8,630 bases of DNA, from NCBI GenBank assembly GCA_030620125.1, contig JAUXFI010000078.1, forward strand, positions 1 through 8,630, in the 5' to 3' direction. Positions 6,166 through 8,630 of the stretch are shown here, in pieces. Each line of letters begins with the position of its first letter. Position 1 is the stretch's first letter. Made by a program: the position numbers and the translations under genes. A model generated the notes under the pieces. That model saw only the letters and a program-made list of their open reading frames with translations, was not told the origin of the DNA and made no database searches. Source of the stretch: Anaerolineae bacterium (GTDB lineage Bacteria; Chloroflexota; Anaerolineae; B4-G1).

Positions 6166-7155
6166 CTAGTAGACGACCACGGGAGTGCCGCCCTCCCGCA
6201 CGCGCAATCCGTCCTCGTTATAGGGCACGACGGGTCTGGTCCAGCGAAAGATCCACTTGGCGGCTTTGGGAGATACGTTGACGCAGCCGTGGCTGCGGGG
6301 GCGGCCATAGTCGTTGTGCCAGTAGGTGCCGTGGATGGCGACGCCACCCCAGAAGTAGGAGTCGAAGGAGACACCGGGCAGGTCAAAGTCGTCGCCTCTC
6401 ATGTGGCGCGACGGGGATTTGAACACGATGTGGTGGTGTCCTCGCGGCGTGGCGTTGTCGCCTCCTGTGCCACCGGCGATGCGGGTGGTGAACACCGGTT
6501 CGTCGTCCTCAAAGGCCACGAGCAATTGGTCGGCGAGCGAAATTTCGATGCGTTTGTCGCGGACGTTGGGCGAGAGCGTGGTCAGGTCATCAGGATGAAT
6601 GGGACGCACGTGCTCGGCTGGCGCGTACTGTCGCCATCCAGGGGCCAGGTTGTCGCGCAGCCGGTACCACAGCCGGTGGTCTGTGCCCCACACCGGTTCG
6701 ACGATGCGGTAGACGGAGCTGTAGCGCAGCCGGTAGGAGCGGTAGCTGTCGGGCGACGGGGCGTTGCGGGCGTCGGTGTAGGGGACGCTGATCTCTCCCC
6801 ATAGTCCTTGTGGGGGGATGTGCTGCAGTGGCGTATTGAGGTACACCTCGACCGGCTGGACGTGGGAGGAATAGATGTAGCCGCCGATGACGCGGAACCA
6901 CACGGGGTTGTGCGGGTTGCGGCCTTTTGCTTCGACTTCTTCAAAGTAGGTGATGACGTCGTCAAAGCGGTGATAGCGCACGGTGGGTGCTTGGCAGTCG
7001 GGTTCCGTGCGCACCCAGACCGACCAGTCGGCAATCCGCCCCAGCCGAGTCTGGTCCCGCGCGGCCTGGTTATGGGGAGGGAGCGGCCGGAAAGCGACTC
7101 CGGCCAGCGCAGCCCCGCTTAGTCTGAGGAATTCCCGGCGTGTCAGGCTTGTCAC
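6166..7155 (-). CDS. Tat-exported L,D-transpeptidase (YkuD domain)
   Basis: Cell-wall enzyme that forms 3-3 peptide cross-links in peptidoglycan or anchors proteins to it. It acts outside the membrane. The 329-residue protein begins with a twin-arginine signal (TRREFLRLSG, 5-14, then a hydrophobic Ala/Gly stretch to about 22), implying export in folded form. Residues about 40-190 are a less conserved N-terminal region, perhaps SH3-like. The YkuD domain spans about 201-310: TPRGHHH (236-242), KSPSRHM (246-252), the conserved His in AIHGTYWH (His275), and the catalytic RSHGCVN motif with Cys291. All catalytic residues are present. The start is GTG at 7155. An in-frame TAG lies 12 nt upstream, so no longer start is possible, and the Shine-Dalgarno is weak. 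It lies 47 nt after a lipoprotein gene and 3 nt before the nuclease gene. Confidence 0.93.
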   Translation of the reverse strand: MTSLTRREFLRLSGAALAGVAFRPLPPHNQAARDQTRLGRIADWSVWVRTEPDCQAPTVRYHRFDDVITYFEEVEAKGRNPHNPVWFRVIGGYIYSSHVQPVEVYLNTPLQHIPPQGLWGEISVPYTDARNAPSPDSYRSYRLRYSSVYRIVEPVWGTDHRLWYRLRDNLAPGWRQYAPAEHVRPIHPDDLTTLSPNVRDKRIEISLADQLLVAFEDDEPVFTTRIAGGTGGDNATPRGHHHIVFKSPSRHMRGDDFDLPGVSFDSYFWGGVAIHGTYWHNDYGRPRSHGCVNVSPKAAKWIFRWTRPVVPYNEDGLRVREGGTPVVVY

Positions 7156-7202
7156 GAATTTGCTCTACGTTCTCAGGGTGTTCAAAACTGGGAATGCGTG
7201 CC

Positions 7203-7742
7203 CTAGTCGGGGCACCACGGTGACGTTATCCAGATGCCTTTGTGCGCCTCCTGCCCGTCTCCAGACCACACGTGGAGTGTGAGGGGGGCGTCCTTGCACT
7301 TCCGCCAGCGGATGTACAGGTAATTTTCGCTTTGTGACGGGTTGCCTTCCAACGCAAAGGTGTAAGGTGGCACTCCACCGGTAAAGATGGCGCGCAGATG
7401 GCCTTCCCATTCTCCTGTCTCTGGCAGCGATTGCCAGTCTGCAATCTCAAAGCCCGGTTCCAGGATCACCAACGGTTCGCCTGGGGGCGGCTGTGTGGGA
7501 GTCGCGGTGGGCGTAGTTGTTGTCGTCGGCGTAGGCGTAGGCGTGGTCGTTGACGGGCTCGGAGTGTTCGTGGCCGTTGCCCCCGGCAGGGTCTCGATTG
7601 GTGGAGGTGACACGGTCTCCTGCGGTGGTGAGGATGGTGAGAGGTGAGGCTCTTGAGGCGTAGGGGTAGGGGCGTTGCAGGCCAGGATGCTGGCCACCAA
7701 CCCCAGGAATGTCAGCCATATTAGCCTGTTCTTTTTCTTCAT
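7203..7742 (-). CDS. Lipoprotein with Pro/Thr linker and Ig-like C-terminal domain (paralog of the upstream gene)
   Basis: The 179-residue product starts with a signal peptide ending in a lipobox (SILAC, Cys22), so it should be lipid-anchored outside the membrane. Residues 23-88 are a Pro/Thr/Ser linker. Residues about 90-179 form a compact domain with ETGEWEGHL, TGGVPPYTF (121-129), RWRKC (Cys149), SGDGQ (160-164) and SPWCP (Cys177). The same landmarks occur in the same order in the upstream lipoprotein, so the two are paralogs. The GG-x-PPY motif resembles Ig-like or SprB-type surface repeats, and the two cysteines may form a disulfide. Function is unknown. The ATG at 7742 is 24 nt after the upstream gene, with a modest GAGAG as ribosome binding site. 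Confidence 0.85.
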   Translation of the reverse strand: MKKKNRLIWLTFLGLVASILACNAPTPTPQEPHLSPSSPPQETVSPPPIETLPGATATNTPSPSTTTPTPTPTTTTTPTATPTQPPPGEPLVILEPGFEIADWQSLPETGEWEGHLRAIFTGGVPPYTFALEGNPSQSENYLYIRWRKCKDAPLTLHVWSGDGQEAHKGIWITSPWCPD

Positions 7743-7766
7743 GGTATTCTCTCGACTGTTCAGTGC

Positions 7767-8342
7767 TCAGGGTTCTGGCGTGGGGCACCAGGGCGCCGCG
7801 TACCAGTAGTCGCGCCGCACCGACTGGCCATCGGCCGAGTCGACCTGAATGGTATGATTAAGAGTACAGCCCCGCGCCTGCCACGTGATATCGGGAGTAT
7901 TAAAGGTCTCCAGGTCGTGGTGGTAGACGTAGGGCGGAGAGCCGCCGGTCGCCTCGACGTGGATGGTATATTCCCACTCGCCCTCGGATGCCGAGATCAA
8001 GCTCCAGCCCGTGAGCCAATGGGTGAATTCGAGCAGGCCGGCGCTGGTAGGTGTGGCTCGTGGCTGAGGGTGTGGGGTCTTGGTAGGCGGTGGAGTTTCT
8101 GTGGATGGCGCGGGGGTAGGGGTGGCAACGACTACCCTGGTCACGACGAGAGGGGTGGGTTCGGATGTGGCGGTCACGACGAAGGGGGTAGATTCGGGTG
8201 TAGGCGTGACTACTATTGTCACGACGACTGTCTGTGCTTCGGGCATGACTATTAGCTCGGTGGGGGTTGGCGTGGCGCAAGTGACCAAGCCAAGCGCGAG
8301 GATGACACAAGCGACGAGCAGTGGTATCTTTTGTCCGGACAT
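7767..8342 (-). CDS. Lipoprotein with TP-rich linker and Ig-like C-terminal domain (first gene of the operon)
   Basis: The 191-residue product has a signal peptide and lipobox (LGLVTC, Cys22). Residues 23-100 contain degenerate repeats of VVVT/TPTPE type (for example STPFVVT and TPLVVT). The C-terminal domain (about 103-191) has EGEWEYTI, TGGSPPYVY (132-140), a cysteine (Cys159), SADGQ (169-173) and APWCP (Cys186), matching the next gene. The frame stays open to an ATG at 8453, but the start at 8342 is preferred: AAGGAGG lies 6 nt before it and the signal peptide then sits at the N-terminus. A promoter lies about 130 nt upstream. It may be a surface-exposed binding or sensing protein; no enzyme motif is visible. 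Confidence 0.87.
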   Translation of the reverse strand: MSGQKIPLLVACVILALGLVTCATPTPTELIVMPEAQTVVVTIVVTPTPESTPFVVTATSEPTPLVVTRVVVATPTPAPSTETPPPTKTPHPQPRATPTSAGLLEFTHWLTGWSLISASEGEWEYTIHVEATGGSPPYVYHHDLETFNTPDITWQARGCTLNHTIQVDSADGQSVRRDYWYAAPWCPTPEP

Positions 8343-8348
8343 GGTTAG

Positions 8349-8355
8349 CCTCCTT
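8349..8355 (-). promoter_or_regulatory. Ribosome binding site that fixes the lipoprotein start
   Basis: AAGGAGG on the minus strand, 6 nt before the ATG at 8342, a near-perfect Shine-Dalgarno. It decides against the longer in-frame start at 8453, which would bury the signal peptide 37 residues inside the protein. Confidence 0.85.
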
Positions 8356-8469
8356 AGCCTGTGGTTGTTCCCAGCGGGTTTTCCAGTGATTCGGCCCTTG
8401 TTCTGGAGCTGTTGCAGGCTGTATACTGGATGTTCGTGGGAGCACTCAGTCATCGAGAAGTTGCTTGTA

Positions 8470-8497
8470 ATTCTAAACGCTATCCGGCAAAAGTCAA
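8470..8497 (-). promoter_or_regulatory. Sigma70-type promoter of the lipoprotein/transpeptidase/nuclease gene set
   Basis: -35 TTGACT (8492-8497), 16 bp, -10 TAGAAT (8470-8475). The predicted start near 8463 gives an untranslated leader of about 120 nt before the first lipoprotein. I saw no convincing terminator or riboswitch in that leader. It is the only clear promoter to the right of the kinase gene. Confidence 0.7.
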
Positions 8498-8518
8498 TCC
8501 GACGTTAAAGCAGCAGCA

Positions 8519-8630
8519 ATTCCCGTTATGGGGTTCGTAGTAACGACTTTAGTCGTTTGAGCCGCGTAACCAGCGACTAAAGTCGCCACTACGATGCCAT
8601 ATCACGCGGCGATGATGCTAAAACGGGAAT
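8519..8630. repeat. Nested inverted-repeat element (MITE or REP-like) at the right edge
   Basis: The outer ends are inverted: ATTCCCGTT (8519-8527) and AACGGGAAT (8622-8630, touching the window edge, so the repeat may be longer). Inside, two 22-nt arms (8535-8556 and 8573-8594) are inverted copies with 19 matches around a 16-nt loop. Each arm holds the core CGACTTTAGTCG or its complement. There is no coding frame. It lies directly upstream of the lipoprotein promoter. Its form suggests a non-autonomous dispersed element, though the copy number cannot be seen here. Confidence 0.7.

Noticed and set aside
5689..6804. 371-codon open frame on the plus strand
   Set aside because: It is antisense to the nuclease and the L,D-transpeptidase, both of which carry full catalytic motifs. 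No family features are visible in the plus-strand product.
7767..8453. Longer start at 8453 for the first lipoprotein
   Set aside because: It would place the lipoprotein signal peptide 37 residues inside the protein. The start at 8342 has AAGGAGG at ideal spacing.

Overview
The window is about 8.6 kb of GC-rich bacterial chromosome in which every credible gene reads on the minus strand, so transcription runs from the right edge to the left. The organism is most likely a member of the Chloroflexota (Anaerolineae-like). This is an inference from style, not from a marker gene: long Thr/Pro '(TP)n' linkers on a membrane kinase and on lipoproteins, a Tat-type L,D-transpeptidase, a zinc-ribbon protein with a Pro-rich linker, and palindromic dispersed-type repeats between genes.

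Right-hand cluster, in order of transcription. A repeat-like element with nested inverted repeats lies at 8519-8630. A good sigma70-type promoter follows (TTGACT, 16 bp, TAGAAT, at 8470-8497). It drives two paralogous lipoproteins (7767-8342 and 7203-7742), a Tat-exported L,D-transpeptidase (6166-7155) and a YprB/MrfB-like DEDD exonuclease with a TPR-like C-terminus (4855-6162). Gaps are 24, 47 and 3 nt, which suggests one operon. A membrane-anchored Ser/Thr kinase (3278-4723) follows after a 130-nt gap containing an inverted repeat.

Left-hand cluster. Downstream of the kinase, a second strong promoter (TTGCAT, 16 bp, TATAAT, at 3185-3212) starts a roughly 150-nt structured leader that ends in an intrinsic terminator (3026-3047), just before tyrS (1749-2981). 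tyrS is followed 22 nt later by sppA (785-1726). After a near-perfect palindrome comes a TTG-started zinc-ribbon protein (1-735) that runs off the left edge.

The right-hand cluster looks directed to the cell envelope (lipoproteins, peptidoglycan cross-linking, a sensor kinase) with a DNA-repair nuclease embedded in it. The left-hand cluster joins tRNA charging to membrane proteolysis. The most promising undescribed item is the tyrS leader. It has promoter, fold and terminator in the right places for attenuation and contains competing pairings, but lacks the T-box consensus expected for an aminoacyl-tRNA synthetase gene. No tRNA, rRNA, CRISPR array or transposase gene is visible.
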